Shown here one piece after another: positions 32,133-41,007 of a stretch of DNA of 46,038 nucleotides. The notes below the pieces were generated by a model. That model had not been told where the DNA came from. It worked only from the letters and a program-made list of their open reading frames with translations, and made no database searches. The position numbers were made by a program, and so were the translations under genes. This DNA is from Oleiagrimonas sp035690885. GTDB taxonomy: Bacteria; Pseudomonadota; Gammaproteobacteria; Xanthomonadales; Rhodanobacteraceae. Each line of letters opens with the position of its first letter. Position 1 is the stretch's first letter. Location of the stretch: assembly GCA_035690885.1 (NCBI GenBank), contig DASSKC010000153.1:1-46038 (forward strand), in the 5' to 3' direction.

Positions 32133-33341
32133 ATGAGCGAGAGTACCGACATCCTGATCGTGGGCGGTGGCTTGGTCGGCGCCAGCCTGGCCATTGCGCT
32201 GGACGCTGCCGGTCGCGCCGTGACCATGGTTGAAGCGAGCGCGCCGCGCGTGGGCGCGCAACCCAGTTACGACGAACGCAACCTGGCGCTGGCCCGCGCC
32301 AGCGTCAATGGTTTGCGCGCGATCGGCGTGTGGGATATCGCCGCTGCGGCGGCCACGCCGATCCGGCGCATCCATGTCAGCCGCGCCGGCGAGTTCGGCA
32401 GCACGCGGCTGGAGGCGGACCGTTTCGGCGTTGACGCGCTGGGCTGGACCTTGCCGGCACGTGAACTGGGTGCGGCCTTGCTGGCGCGGCTGGATGCCTG
32501 CACGCATCTGACGCGTCACGCACCGGCTCGATTGCAGTCGATGCGCCGCCACGGGGATGGCTGGTGCGTGTGCATCGACACGCCCGATGGCGAGCGCGAG
32601 ATCACGACACGTCTGCTGGTCGGCGCCGATGGCAGTGATTCCACCGTGCGTGCGCAACTGGGCATTGGCGCCAACGAGCACGATTACCGGCAAACCCTGT
32701 TCGTGGCCACGGTGACCCCGCAGCATGCGCCGGCCGGCCGCGCCTGGGAGCGTTTTTCCGATGACGGCCCGGTGGCATTGTTGCCGCTGGCCGACGGCCG
32801 GGCGGGGCTGGTTCTGACGGTATCGAGCGAGTATGCCGACGAAGTCGCCGGCATGGATGACGCGGCGTTCCTGGCCTTGGCACAGCGCCGTTTCGGCTGG
32901 CGTCTCAGACACCTGGAGCATGCGGGCAAGCGCTCGGCCCATGCCATTCGCCGCGTCGCCGCGCAGATCATCACGGCGCCGCGTGCGGTACTGGTCGGCA
33001 ATGCCGCGCAGACCGTGCATCCGATCGGGGCGCAAGGGTTCAATCTGGGATTGCGCGATGCGCTGACCTTGTCCGAACTGGTGGCCGACGCTTCCGACCC
33101 GGGCGCGGGCCGATGGCTGGATGCCTACGCGTCGCGTCGTGCGCCCGATCGCGAGGGCGTCATGGCCATGAGCCACGGCCTGATCCGCCTGGCCTGCTTG
33201 CGTCAGCCGCTGCTGGCGCCGTTGCGCACGTTGGGTCTGCTGGCGTTTGATCGCCTGCCGGTGCTGCGTCACGGCATGGCGCGGCGGGGCATGGGTTTTC
33301 GCGGCGAACCGCCGCGCGATGTGCTGGAGAGCTTGCCATGA
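32133..33341 (+). CDS. ubiH: UbiH-type FAD-dependent ubiquinone hydroxylase
   Basis: This flavin monooxygenase hydroxylates the ubiquinone ring, in E. coli at C1 (2-octaprenyl-6-methoxyphenol). The 402-residue product shows the FAD motif IVGGGLVGASLAIAL (about 9-23), GADGSDSTVR near residue 168, and VGNAAQTVHPIGAQGFNLG near 288. The GN in place of GD in the last motif is common in UbiH. A TATGAT at 32121-32126 lies only 6 bp before the ATG, so the mRNA may be nearly leaderless. It overlaps the next gene by four bases. Confidence 0.9.
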   Translation: MSESTDILIVGGGLVGASLAIALDAAGRAVTMVEASAPRVGAQPSYDERNLALARASVNGLRAIGVWDIAAAAATPIRRIHVSRAGEFGSTRLEADRFGVDALGWTLPARELGAALLARLDACTHLTRHAPARLQSMRRHGDGWCVCIDTPDGEREITTRLLVGADGSDSTVRAQLGIGANEHDYRQTLFVATVTPQHAPAGRAWERFSDDGPVALLPLADGRAGLVLTVSSEYADEVAGMDDAAFLALAQRRFGWRLRHLEHAGKRSAHAIRRVAAQIITAPRAVLVGNAAQTVHPIGAQGFNLGLRDALTLSELVADASDPGAGRWLDAYASRRAPDREGVMAMSHGLIRLACLRQPLLAPLRTLGLLAFDRLPVLRHGMARRGMGFRGEPPRDVLESLP

Positions 33342-34555
33342 CGGTTTCGGGTTCGCGCGCCGGGGCGCGTCGTCGTCGTCGCGGTGCTATCCGTGATGTG
33401 GTCTTGGTCGGTGGCGGCATGGTCGGTGCGGCGGCTGCACTGGCGCTGGCGCGCGCGGGCTTGACGGTTTCCCTGGTCGAAGCACGCCAGCCCGAACCAT
33501 GGCATGCCGAGGACGATGTCGATCTGCGCGTGGTGGCGCTGGCACCTTCTTCGGCAGCCCTGTTGCAGGATCTGGGCGTGTGGGCGGCGGTGCGCGAGGC
33601 GCGTGCGCAAGCGTACCGGCACATGCATGTGTGGGATGCCGCCAGCAGCGCCGCGCTGGATTTCGATGCCGCCGAGGAAGGTCGGGATGCGCTCGGCTGG
33701 ATCGTCGAGAACCGATTGTTGCAGCACACGCTCTGGTCCGCGTTGGATGCCGCCGGCGTGCAGTGTGTGTGTCCGGCCGGGGTGCAGAGCTTCGAGCAGG
33801 CCGATGGACATGTGCGTCTGACGCTGGACAACGGCGAGGCATTGGACACACGCCTGCTGGTGGCTGCCGATGGCGGCGCTTCGCCATTGCGCGGTCAGGC
33901 CGGCATCGCCACGCACGGTCGCGATTATGCACAGCGCGCCGTGGTCGCCCATGTGGCGACCGAGCAGGCGCATGCCAACACGGCGTGGCAGCGCTTCACG
34001 CCCGATGGCGTGATCGCGTTCCTGCCCTTGGCGGATGGCCGCAGTTCGGTGGTGTGGAGCCTGCCCGAGGCCGAAGCGCAGCGCATGTTGGCGCTGGACG
34101 ATGCGGCGTTTGCCGATGCCGTCGGCGTGGCGGGTGATTTGCGATTGGGGCGCGTCACCGGTGTGTCCCGACGCGCAGCCTTCCCGCTCAAGTTGCAACT
34201 GGCCAAGGCCTACCAGTCCGAGCGTCTGGTGCTGGTGGGCGACGCTGCGCACATGGTGCATCCATTGGCCGGACAGGGCGCCAACCTGGGCTTGCGTGAC
34301 GTGGCTGAATTGCGCGACACCTTGCAGACGGCGAACCTCGCCGGGCGCGATATCGGTTCAAGCGCGGTATTGCGGCGTTACGCGCGGCGCCGGCGCAGCG
34401 CCGACACGTTGGATGCGTATGCGTTCGACGGGTTGGAGCGGGCCTTCGGCTGGCGGGCGTCGCCGTTGGTGGGCATGCGCGCCTTGGGCATGCGCGCGTT
34501 GCAGCAGTTGCCACCGTTGCGCCGTGCGCTGTCGCTGCACGCGGCCGGACGTTGA
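33338..34555 (+). CDS. ubiI: UbiI/VisC-type FAD-dependent hydroxylase
   Basis: The 405-residue product is a second ubiquinone-pathway monooxygenase, with FAD motif VVLVGGGMVGAAAALAL (about 21-37), AADGGASPLR near 178, and VGDAAHMVHPLAGQGANLGLRD near 303. It begins within the ubiH stop codon. The ubiH-ubiI order matches E. coli, where UbiI acts at C5, so I use that symbol; regioselectivity cannot be read from sequence and the enzyme could act elsewhere on the ring. The N-terminus is extended by an Arg-rich stretch (RRRRR). The gene faces ispB. Confidence 0.85.
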   Translation: MTVSGSRAGARRRRRGAIRDVVLVGGGMVGAAAALALARAGLTVSLVEARQPEPWHAEDDVDLRVVALAPSSAALLQDLGVWAAVREARAQAYRHMHVWDAASSAALDFDAAEEGRDALGWIVENRLLQHTLWSALDAAGVQCVCPAGVQSFEQADGHVRLTLDNGEALDTRLLVAADGGASPLRGQAGIATHGRDYAQRAVVAHVATEQAHANTAWQRFTPDGVIAFLPLADGRSSVVWSLPEAEAQRMLALDDAAFADAVGVAGDLRLGRVTGVSRRAAFPLKLQLAKAYQSERLVLVGDAAHMVHPLAGQGANLGLRDVAELRDTLQTANLAGRDIGSSAVLRRYARRRRSADTLDAYAFDGLERAFGWRASPLVGMRALGMRALQQLPPLRRALSLHAAGR

Positions 34556-34587
34556 GCCTTGCCGCAGCAGCGAATGAATTTGCGCAG

Positions 34588-34604
34588 GTCGGACACGGTC
34601 CGAC
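34588..34604. terminator. Possible bidirectional hairpin between ubiI and ispB
   Basis: GTCGGAC-ACG-GTCCGAC forms a perfect 7-bp stem with a 3-nt loop in the 65-bp gap between convergent genes. No T-run follows on either strand, so it would be a weak or factor-dependent terminator at best. Confidence 0.35.
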
Positions 34605-34620
34605 ATAACGGTCAGTGCGG

Positions 34621-35628
34621 TCAGCAAACCCGCTCGACGGCGTAATCGGCCAATGTCGCCAGCGCCTCGCGCCATTCCGAGGCGGGCAATTCGGTCAGGG
34701 CATGATGCGCCGCATCGGCGTGCGACATGGCCAGCTGACGGGTGCGCTCGACCGCGCCCGATTCGTGGATGAAACCGATGACCTGGTCCAGCGCGTCGCG
34801 ATTGCCCTGCTCGATCGCCTCGCGCAGAGACCGCTTTTGCTCGCCGCTGGCGCGCTCCAGCGCGTAGATCAGCGGCAACGTCAGCTTGCCCTCGGCCAGG
34901 TCGTCGCCGACGTTCTTGCCCAGGGTGTGCGTGTCCGAGACGTAATCAAGCAGGTCGTCGGTGATCTGGAACGCGTAGCCCAGACGCATGCCGTAGCGAC
35001 GCAGCGCCTGGACCTGCGCCTCGGGCAGTTGGCCGAGCAGGCCGCCAAGTTCGGTGGCGGCGGCGAACAACACCGCGGTCTTGCGCTCGATGATGCGCAG
35101 GTAGGCGGCTTCGTCGACATCCGGATTGCCGATGTTGAGCAGCTGCAGCACCTCGCCTTCGGCGATGGTGTTGGTGGTGTCGGCCAGCACTCGCATCACC
35201 GCCATGCTGTCGACGTCGACCATCATCTGGAACGCCCGCGAATACAGGAAATCGCCGACCAGCACGCTGGCGGCGTTGCCCCACATCGCGTTGGCGCTTT
35301 GCCGGCCGCGCCGCAGTTCGGACTCGTCGACCACATCGTCGTGCAGCAGTGTCGAGGTGTGGATGAACTCGATCACCGCGGCCAGCAGCGTGTGGTCCTG
35401 GCCCTCGTAGCCGGCGGCGCGTGCGGCCAGAACGTGCAGCATCGGGCGCAGGCGCTTGCCGCCGCCGTCGATGATGTGCACGGCGATCTGGTTGATCAGC
35501 ACGACGTGCGAGGCCAGGCGCCGGCGGATCAACGCATCCACGTCAGCCATGTCGTTGGCGGCGAGCGCGCGCACGCCGTCAAGGTCAAGCGCGGAGTCGA
35601 CGGCGTAGCGGGTGGCAGGTGTACTCAT
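34621..35628 (-). CDS. ispB: Octaprenyl (polyprenyl) diphosphate synthase
   Basis: IspB builds the long isoprenoid side chain of ubiquinone from farnesyl diphosphate and isopentenyl diphosphate. The 335-residue product has the two aspartate-rich motifs LLHDDVVDES (about 94-103) and ITDDLLDY (about 221-228), GGGKRLRP for substrate binding, and a GDFLYSRAF helix. The small residue pattern before the first Asp motif fits long-chain products, but the exact length is not predictable. It faces the two ubiquinone hydroxylases and is divergent from the MFS gene. Confidence 0.95.
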   Translation of the reverse strand: MSTPATRYAVDSALDLDGVRALAANDMADVDALIRRRLASHVVLINQIAVHIIDGGGKRLRPMLHVLAARAAGYEGQDHTLLAAVIEFIHTSTLLHDDVVDESELRRGRQSANAMWGNAASVLVGDFLYSRAFQMMVDVDSMAVMRVLADTTNTIAEGEVLQLLNIGNPDVDEAAYLRIIERKTAVLFAAATELGGLLGQLPEAQVQALRRYGMRLGYAFQITDDLLDYVSDTHTLGKNVGDDLAEGKLTLPLIYALERASGEQKRSLREAIEQGNRDALDQVIGFIHESGAVERTRQLAMSHADAAHHALTELPASEWREALATLADYAVERVC

Positions 35629-35656
35629 GAAAGGCTGATTTGGATCGAGGCTGCCA

Positions 35657-35776
35657 ATTATAGGCGCATCGAGGCTTTACGCACGGATTTTGCGTGTATC
35701 GAGTGCGTGAACCGGTGCTTTTTGTCCTTTTGGTGGCGATGTGCCACAGCGCGCCGGTGCCGTGACCTCTTATAAT
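35657..35776. promoter_or_regulatory. Divergent -10 boxes for ispB and the MFS gene
   Basis: A perfect TATAAT lies on the minus strand at 35657-35662, about 28 bp before ispB, and another on the plus strand at 35771-35776, about 30 bp before the MFS gene. Both distances give short normal leaders. I find no good TTGACA box at 16-18 bp from either. Confidence 0.55.
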
Positions 35777-35806
35777 TGACGGCTTGTATTCCCCAATCCC
35801 AAGGCC

Positions 35807-37003
35807 GTGAGCAGGCTCAGCAAGCGAGAACTCAATACCGCGTTCGCGTTGTCCAGCGTGGTCGGACTGCGTCTGTTCGGCGTGTTCCTGATCATGCCGG
35901 TGTTCACCGTCTATGCCGTGGACCTGCCTGGCGCCACGCCGTTTCTGGTCGGTCTGGCGATCGGGATCTACGGCTTTGCGCAGGCGTTGCTGCAGGTGCC
36001 GGTGGGCCTGGCTTCGGACCGTTTCGGCCGGCATCTGACCATCACCATCGGTCTGCTGGTGTTCATCGCCGGTTCGGTGGTCGCCGCGCTGGCCCAGGGC
36101 ATCGACGGCATCATCGTCGGTCGCGTGCTGCAGGGCCTGGGCGCGGTCTCCGGTGCCAGCCAGGCGCTGGCCGCCGATCATTCCGATGCGGACAATCGCA
36201 GCAAGGTCATGGGCATCATCGGCGTCAGCATCGGTGCGGCGTTCGTGCTGGCGATCATATTGAGTGCGCCGCTGGCCGCGGTATCGGGCCTGTCCGGCCT
36301 GTTCGGGCTGACCGCGGTATTGGCGCTGGGAGCGATCGTGCTGTTGTGGGTCGTGGTCCCGCGACCCGCGCGGCGGCGCGCGCCCGCGGCAGCACGACTG
36401 CCGGATGTGTTGCGCATGGTGGTGCGACCGCAGTTGGCGGTGCTCAATGTGTCGGTATTCATGATGCACGCCATGCTGACGGCGGCGTTTGTCGCGCTGC
36501 CGCTGTTGCTGACGCGCCGTACCGGCATCGCACTGACCGACCAGTGGCAGCTGTATTTGCCGGTGATGCTGGTTTCCGCGCTGGTCATGGGCGGGGTCTT
36601 GCGACGTGTGACCTCGCTGGCCGGCAGCATGCGTCTGGTGCTGGTATGCGCCCTGGGTCTGGGGGTGGCACTGGCGGGTTTTGCTGCCGACGCGCACGAT
36701 CAGCTGGTGTTGTGGCTGGCCGCCGTGGTGTTCTTCAGTGCCTTCAATCTGCTCGAGGCCAATCTGCCCAGTCTGGTGTCGCGGCTGGCGCCGGCGGATC
36801 TGCGCGGTGCGGCCATGGGTGGTTTTGCCACCTGCCAGTTCCTCGGCGCCGGCATGGGCGGCCTGCTCGGCGGCGTGATGATGCAGCGTGTCGGCTTGTC
36901 GGCCGTGTTCTGGGCCGGCGTGGCGCTGGTGGTGATCTGGCTGCCGCTGCTGTGGTGGGGTCGGCGGCACGTCATCGCGGCAGGCGCTCCCGTGACCGCG
37001 TGA
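35807..37003 (+). CDS. Major facilitator superfamily transporter, YajR-like
   Basis: The 398-residue product has about 12 transmembrane helices and the MFS motif A GLASDRFGRHLTI (68-80) between helices 2 and 3. A weaker repeat lies between helices 8 and 9. ALSSVVGLRLFGVFLIMPVFTVYA in helix 1 is typical of the YajR/drug:H+ antiporter group. It lacks the cytoplasmic YAM domain of E. coli YajR. The substrate is unknown; efflux of a small molecule is likely. GTG start with AAGG nearby. A plus-strand TATAAT lies upstream. Confidence 0.88.
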   Translation: MSRLSKRELNTAFALSSVVGLRLFGVFLIMPVFTVYAVDLPGATPFLVGLAIGIYGFAQALLQVPVGLASDRFGRHLTITIGLLVFIAGSVVAALAQGIDGIIVGRVLQGLGAVSGASQALAADHSDADNRSKVMGIIGVSIGAAFVLAIILSAPLAAVSGLSGLFGLTAVLALGAIVLLWVVVPRPARRRAPAAARLPDVLRMVVRPQLAVLNVSVFMMHAMLTAAFVALPLLLTRRTGIALTDQWQLYLPVMLVSALVMGGVLRRVTSLAGSMRLVLVCALGLGVALAGFAADAHDQLVLWLAAVVFFSAFNLLEANLPSLVSRLAPADLRGAAMGGFATCQFLGAGMGGLLGGVMMQRVGLSAVFWAGVALVVIWLPLLWWGRRHVIAAGAPVTA

Positions 37004-37109
37004 GGGCTTTCGCCTACGCCAAAATACGCCGTTTCCGGCATGGGTTTGCCCGGTTGCTGTGCTAGCATCACTCGTCCTAATCGCAAGCATCCCAACCGAG
37101 GCCAAACCC

Positions 37110-37586
37110 ATGGCACGTGGCATCAACAAGGTCATTCTCATCGGCAACCTCGGCGCCGACCCCGACGTGCGCTATTCCGCCAGCGGCAGTGCCGTGTGCA
37201 CGCTGAGCGTGGCCACCAGCGAATCGTGGACCGACAAGCAGAGCGGCCAGAAACAGGAGCGCACCGAGTGGCACCGGGTCAAGGTGTTCGGCAAGCTCGC
37301 GGAAATCTGTCAGGAGTATCTGCGCAAGGGCCGTCAGGTGTACATCGAAGGCTCGTTGCGCACCGACAAGTACACCGGCAAGGACGGTGTCGAGCGCTAT
37401 TCGACGGACATCGTCGCGCGCAACATGCAGATGCTGGGCGGCCAGGAAGGCGGCGGTGGCGGTGGTGGTGGTTACAGCCGCTCGCAGGCTCCGGCACGCG
37501 GACCGGCGCCGCAGCAGGCAGCGCCGGCGCAGGCCCGACAAGGTCCGGCCGATGGCGGTTTCGAGGATGACGACATCCCGTTCTGA
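37110..37586 (+). CDS. ssb: Single-stranded DNA-binding protein
   Basis: SSB coats single-stranded DNA in replication and repair and recruits partners by its tail. The 158-residue product has the OB-fold (about 1-112: GINKVILIGNLGADPDVRY, EWHRVKVFGKLAEICQEYL, and YSTDIVARNMQML), a glycine-rich then Pro/Ala/Gln linker, and the acidic tip DDDIPF. The start is MARGINKV, which is standard; an in-frame extension to 37059 is not used. GAGG precedes the ATG. A strong terminator follows. Confidence 0.97.
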   Translation: MARGINKVILIGNLGADPDVRYSASGSAVCTLSVATSESWTDKQSGQKQERTEWHRVKVFGKLAEICQEYLRKGRQVYIEGSLRTDKYTGKDGVERYSTDIVARNMQMLGGQEGGGGGGGGYSRSQAPARGPAPQQAAPAQARQGPADGGFEDDDIPF

Positions 37587-37618
37587 GCAACCCGTTTCAG
37601 AACCCGCTCACCTACATG

Positions 37619-37655
37619 AACGGCAGGGCTGCGGATTGGCGGCTCTGCCGTTTTT
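37619..37655 (+). terminator. Rho-independent terminator of ssb
   Basis: AACGGCAGGGCTGC pairs with GCGGCTCTGCCGTT over 14 positions (two G-T wobbles), with loop GGATTG and a run of five T. It lies 33 bp after the ssb stop codon and is the clearest intrinsic terminator in the window. Confidence 0.92.
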
Positions 37656-37681
37656 GGGTATGTCCGATGGCGGCAAGGATG

Positions 37682-38188
37682 TCAACGGTTGGGGTCGATA
37701 TGCCCCTGTTTGCCCAGGTCCGATGGCTCCTTGCTCAGCACCGCTCGCGAAAACTCCAGCGCGCGCAGCGCGAAGTTGTCGGCCGCCTCCCAGTAAGAGG
37801 CATCGCGCACGCGCACGTGCAGCACCGCGAGGTTCGGGTCATTTCTGCCTTCGGGGAAAAACACCTTCTGTACCGATGACCACAGTTCATCAATGGTGTC
37901 GCGATCACGGTCAATGCGCGTGCGTCCGCGCACCGACACATAGCGTTTGTTGGCGTGATCGGCATAGGCCAGGTTCACGTCGCTGGCGTCGGTCAGCTCC
38001 TCGACTTTGGGACTGTTGGCGGCGGTGAAAAACACCAGCTCGCCTTCGGCGTCGAGCTTCAAGGTCTGCAACGGGCGGCTGACCATCGAGCCGTCGGCGG
38101 CGTGCGTGGTCAGCATGGCCACTTCGCTGTCGTTGATCAGTTCGCCCAGTTTGCGCAATGAATCATTGTTGCCGGTCTCGATTTTCAT
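37682..38188 (-). CDS. Pyridoxamine 5'-phosphate oxidase-fold general stress protein
   Basis: The 168-residue product has the split-barrel FMN-binding fold of the general stress protein 26 group: AMLTTHAADGSMVSRPLQTL near the N-terminus, VFFTAANSPKVEEL, and VNLAYADHANKRYVSVRG. A related Xanthomonas citri protein binds FMN/FAD. The catalytic activity is unknown; it is not a true PdxH. GAGG lies before the ATG. Upstream of it, the 164-bp gap to the glutathione S-transferase contains nothing I can name. Confidence 0.87.
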   Translation of the reverse strand: MKIETGNNDSLRKLGELINDSEVAMLTTHAADGSMVSRPLQTLKLDAEGELVFFTAANSPKVEELTDASDVNLAYADHANKRYVSVRGRTRIDRDRDTIDELWSSVQKVFFPEGRNDPNLAVLHVRVRDASYWEAADNFALRALEFSRAVLSKEPSDLGKQGHIDPNR

Positions 38189-38352
38189 GATGGACCTCGC
38201 TGCGGCATGGGAGTCGACCGTTGCGCGGCGGCGGTTAACCCGCGCTGAAACCATCCGCATGTCGGTCAGGTTCCGGCGGATGTCGCTGGTCATGCCGGTG
38301 AAGCCGGCGGTTGATCGCAATCGATCGCACTTTCCCGCTGATTGAAATCCGA

Positions 38353-39024
38353 TCAGCCCAGTTGATACGGTCCGCCGCGCTCCAGCGCGCGTTGGTAAGC
38401 CGGACGCGCGTGAATGCGTTGCAGCCATGCCTGCAGATGCGGGTAAGCGGCATCGAGGCCGCCGCGCGCTGCCAGTGCCTCGATCGGAAAGCTGAGCTGG
38501 ATGTCGGCGACGCTGAAGGCCTCGCCGATGAACCACGACTCGTTGCTGTCCAGTTCGCCTTCGAGGTAATCCAGGTGCAGCTTCAGCTGCGGGTCGATGA
38601 ATTCCTTGTTGGTGCGTTGGGTGATCATGCGCGCCACCGGGCGCACGAGAAACGGCATCGGTGCGCTGGCCACGCGCTGAAACACAAGCTTGAGCAGCAG
38701 CGGCGGCATGGCCGAGCCTTCGGCGTAGTGCAGCCAGTAATTGCAACGCAGTCGCTGATCGTCGCCGGCCGGTGGCATCAAGCTGCCGTTGCCGTACTGG
38801 TCGGCAAGATACGTGACGATGGCACCCGATTCGGCCAGCACCAGGTCGCCATCGGTGATGACCGGTGACTTGCCCAAGGGGTGAATCTTGCGCAGCTCCG
38901 CCGGTGCCAGCATGGTTTTCGGGTCGCGCTGGTAGTGCTTGATCTCGTAGTCGAGACCCAGTTCTTCCAGCAGCCAGAGAATGCGCTGTGAGCGCGAGTT
39001 GTCGAGATGGTGGACAACGATCAT
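38353..39024 (-). CDS. Glutathione S-transferase family protein
   Basis: The 223-residue product has the thioredoxin-like N-terminal domain (MIVVHHLDNSRSQRILWLLE, then HPLGKSPVITDGDLVLAESGAI with the conserved ESG/AI glutathione-binding turn) and an all-helical C-terminal domain. The catalytic residue is probably S10, in the DNSRSQR region, as in beta/nu-like bacterial classes, but the class is not certain. GAGG supports the ATG at 39024 rather than the upstream one. Substrates are unknown; the nearby glutathione-dependent frmA-fghA genes share the cofactor. Confidence 0.9.
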   Translation of the reverse strand: MIVVHHLDNSRSQRILWLLEELGLDYEIKHYQRDPKTMLAPAELRKIHPLGKSPVITDGDLVLAESGAIVTYLADQYGNGSLMPPAGDDQRLRCNYWLHYAEGSAMPPLLLKLVFQRVASAPMPFLVRPVARMITQRTNKEFIDPQLKLHLDYLEGELDSNESWFIGEAFSVADIQLSFPIEALAARGGLDAAYPHLQAWLQRIHARPAYQRALERGGPYQLG

Positions 39025-39309
39025 GTGAATGCCTCGTGTGCAGGTGCGACCATCGTCCAGCCAAACGCTCGCCGGCGCCATGGGCACAGCGTGATCACCA
39101 GGCCCGACGATGTGCGCGATTCAGCGGCGCCCGGAGACGGTGAACGATGGCTGAGGCGCAGTGCTGATAATGGCCGGGATTTACCGGGCGTGCACGTCGA
39201 CCGTCGTAGCTTGCTTGTGCGAGCACGCTGCCGAGCGCACGCCGCGATGCGTGAACGGCAGCGCGACAAGGACGTCATGGCGATGTTCGCAGGTCAGGAA
39301 ACACGTGTC

Positions 39310-39822
39310 ATGAAAGTTGCCATTTTGGCGGCGAGCGCCTTGTTTGTCGGTTTCGCCGCATTTGCACACACGAGCAAAGGCCCGTTGCCATCGTTCAGCG
39401 CGACGGCGCTGACCGGCCAGACCGTCACGCGCGACGACCTGATCGGTCAGCGCACGGTATTGATCATGACGCCGAGCAGGGAAGCCGCCGAGGACACGCG
39501 CCAGTGGGCGCACAAGCTGCGCAAAACGCTCGACACGACAAAAGTCCGCGTGCGCGACGTCATTGCCGTCAACTTGCCGTTTTTCATCAGCGAGCAATAT
39601 GCGGTCAGCCGCGCCCGTGATCAGATCCCGTCCCGCTATTACAAACAGACCTGGCTGACCGGCGGGAGCAAACTGGAAACCGCGCTCGGCATTCCGACCG
39701 ACAGTGAGCAGGCGTTCGTTTTCGTGCTCGATGCCCGGGGCCGCGTCGTGGCCCGGGTCAAGGGTGGCCCGACGCCGGCACGCGTGCACCAAATCGAATC
39801 GGCGATCAAAACGTCCGAGTAG
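39310..39822 (+). CDS. Exported thioredoxin-fold-like protein without CxxC, unknown function
   Basis: The 170-residue product has a signal peptide (about 1-19, ending AFA) and a mature region opening with LPSFSATALTGQTVTRDDLIGQRTVLIMTP, the layout of AhpC/TSA or TlpA-like thioredoxin folds. The position of the usual CxxC (after VLIMTP) holds SREAAED, and the mature protein has no cysteine. FVFVLDARGRVVARVKGG resembles the late strand of the fold. It is therefore unlikely to do thiol chemistry and may bind a ligand or a partner. AGGAA supports the start. The 285-bp upstream gap contains a possible -10, GATAAT, near 39163, but no gene. Confidence 0.75.
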   Translation: MKVAILAASALFVGFAAFAHTSKGPLPSFSATALTGQTVTRDDLIGQRTVLIMTPSREAAEDTRQWAHKLRKTLDTTKVRVRDVIAVNLPFFISEQYAVSRARDQIPSRYYKQTWLTGGSKLETALGIPTDSEQAFVFVLDARGRVVARVKGGPTPARVHQIESAIKTSE

Positions 39823-39863
39823 TGTTTCGCCCCGCGCAGATCGTGCCGAAGGAGTGCAATACG

Positions 39864-40841
39864 TCAGCGCGGCGCACTTTTCGTTGGCTCGCCGGCATCG
39901 AAAACGCATGCCGGAGCCTCGTTGCCGCCGGCGTCGGCAGCATGGTCATGCTCGGCCTGCACGGTCACATGGTGAACGCCGAAGCGTTCGGCGAGCATGT
40001 CGCGGACGGCGTGCTGGGTCACGTGGCAATCGACGTCCGCGCGCACCTGCAAGTGCGCCGACAGTGCCGGCATGCCGGACGTCAGCTCCCACACATGCAA
40101 GTCGTCGACGCGCACCATCCCGGCGACTTCTTTCATGGCGGCGGAAATTTCCGCCGGGTCCAGCCCCTCCGGTGCCGCTTGCAGGAACACGCGGCCGGAC
40201 TCACGCACCAGAGCGTAGCCGGCCCGCGCCATCAGCACGGCGACCAGCAACGCAGCCAGTGCATCGAAGCGATTCCAGCCGGTCCACCAGATCAGGGCGC
40301 CGGCAACCGCGGTGGCCACGAACGCATACAAGTCGGTGAGGATGTGCTGGAAACTGCCCTCGACGTTGAGGCTTTGCCGGTTGGCCTTGCCCATCACCCA
40401 GACCACGACGAGGTTGACGACGATGCCGGCCAGGGCCACGATCGTGACCAGCTCGCCGTCCACCTCGGGCGGGTGGATCAGGCGCAATACGGCCTCGACC
40501 ACGAACCACAGCGCCAACAGCAGCAGCGTGATGCCATTGGCCTGGGCACTCAGGATCTCGGCGCGCTTGAAGCCGAAGGTGTAACGCCCGCGTGCCGGGC
40601 GCTTGGCCAGGCGCATGGCCACCAGTGACAGGCCGATGGCGCCGGCGTCGGTCAACATGTGACCGGCGTCGGAAATCAGCGCCAGCGACGAGGCCAGCAG
40701 GCCGACGATCAGCTCGACCAGCATGAAGCCGGCAAGGATCGCCAGCGCGATGATCAGATAGCGCTGGTCGGCGTTGTCATCGACGCCATGGCCGTGGCCA
40801 TGATGGTGGTGCGCGTGGCTGTGGGTTTGGTGATCGTGCAT
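39864..40841 (-). CDS. Cation diffusion facilitator (CDF) metal exporter
   Basis: The 325-residue inner-membrane protein exports divalent metals, likely Zn2+ or Co2+, in exchange for protons. It has a His-rich N-terminus (ten or more His in residues 2-19), six transmembrane helices and the two metal-site motifs H61-x3-D65 (HMLTD) and H166-x3-D170 (HILTD), the zinc-type arrangement. The C-terminal cytoplasmic domain (about 235-305) has the CDF dimer fold with VDDLHVWELTSGMPALSAHL. It is divergent from frmA. The metal is inferred. Confidence 0.93.
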   Translation of the reverse strand: MHDHQTHSHAHHHHGHGHGVDDNADQRYLIIALAILAGFMLVELIVGLLASSLALISDAGHMLTDAGAIGLSLVAMRLAKRPARGRYTFGFKRAEILSAQANGITLLLLALWFVVEAVLRLIHPPEVDGELVTIVALAGIVVNLVVVWVMGKANRQSLNVEGSFQHILTDLYAFVATAVAGALIWWTGWNRFDALAALLVAVLMARAGYALVRESGRVFLQAAPEGLDPAEISAAMKEVAGMVRVDDLHVWELTSGMPALSAHLQVRADVDCHVTQHAVRDMLAERFGVHHVTVQAEHDHAADAGGNEAPACVFDAGEPTKSAPR

Positions 40842-40960
40842 GGGGCTCTCCGAGCGCCAATCTACCCGCCGTCGCCGGCGTTATGTAATGACAACGCCGC
40901 GTCTGGCCTCTCGCGAAGCCGGGCGGGCAAACCATGCCTTACACTGCCATGATGAATGCG

Positions 40961-40976
40961 CGCCGCCATGGCGGCG
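40961..40976. promoter_or_regulatory. Perfect 16-bp palindrome before frmA
   Basis: CGCCGCCATGGCGGCG lies 31 bp before the frmA ATG, in the 166-bp gap to the CDF gene. It could be an operator or a 5'-UTR hairpin close to the ribosome-binding site. No FrmR-type regulator gene is in the window. Confidence 0.45.
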
Positions 40977-41007
40977 TTGCCCGGCATGACATGTTCTGGA
41001 GGTCATC

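Noticed and set aside
31134..33272. A 712-codon minus-strand open frame across DUF6580 and ubiH
   Set aside because: It covers parts of three well-recognised genes in another frame and has no domain signature.
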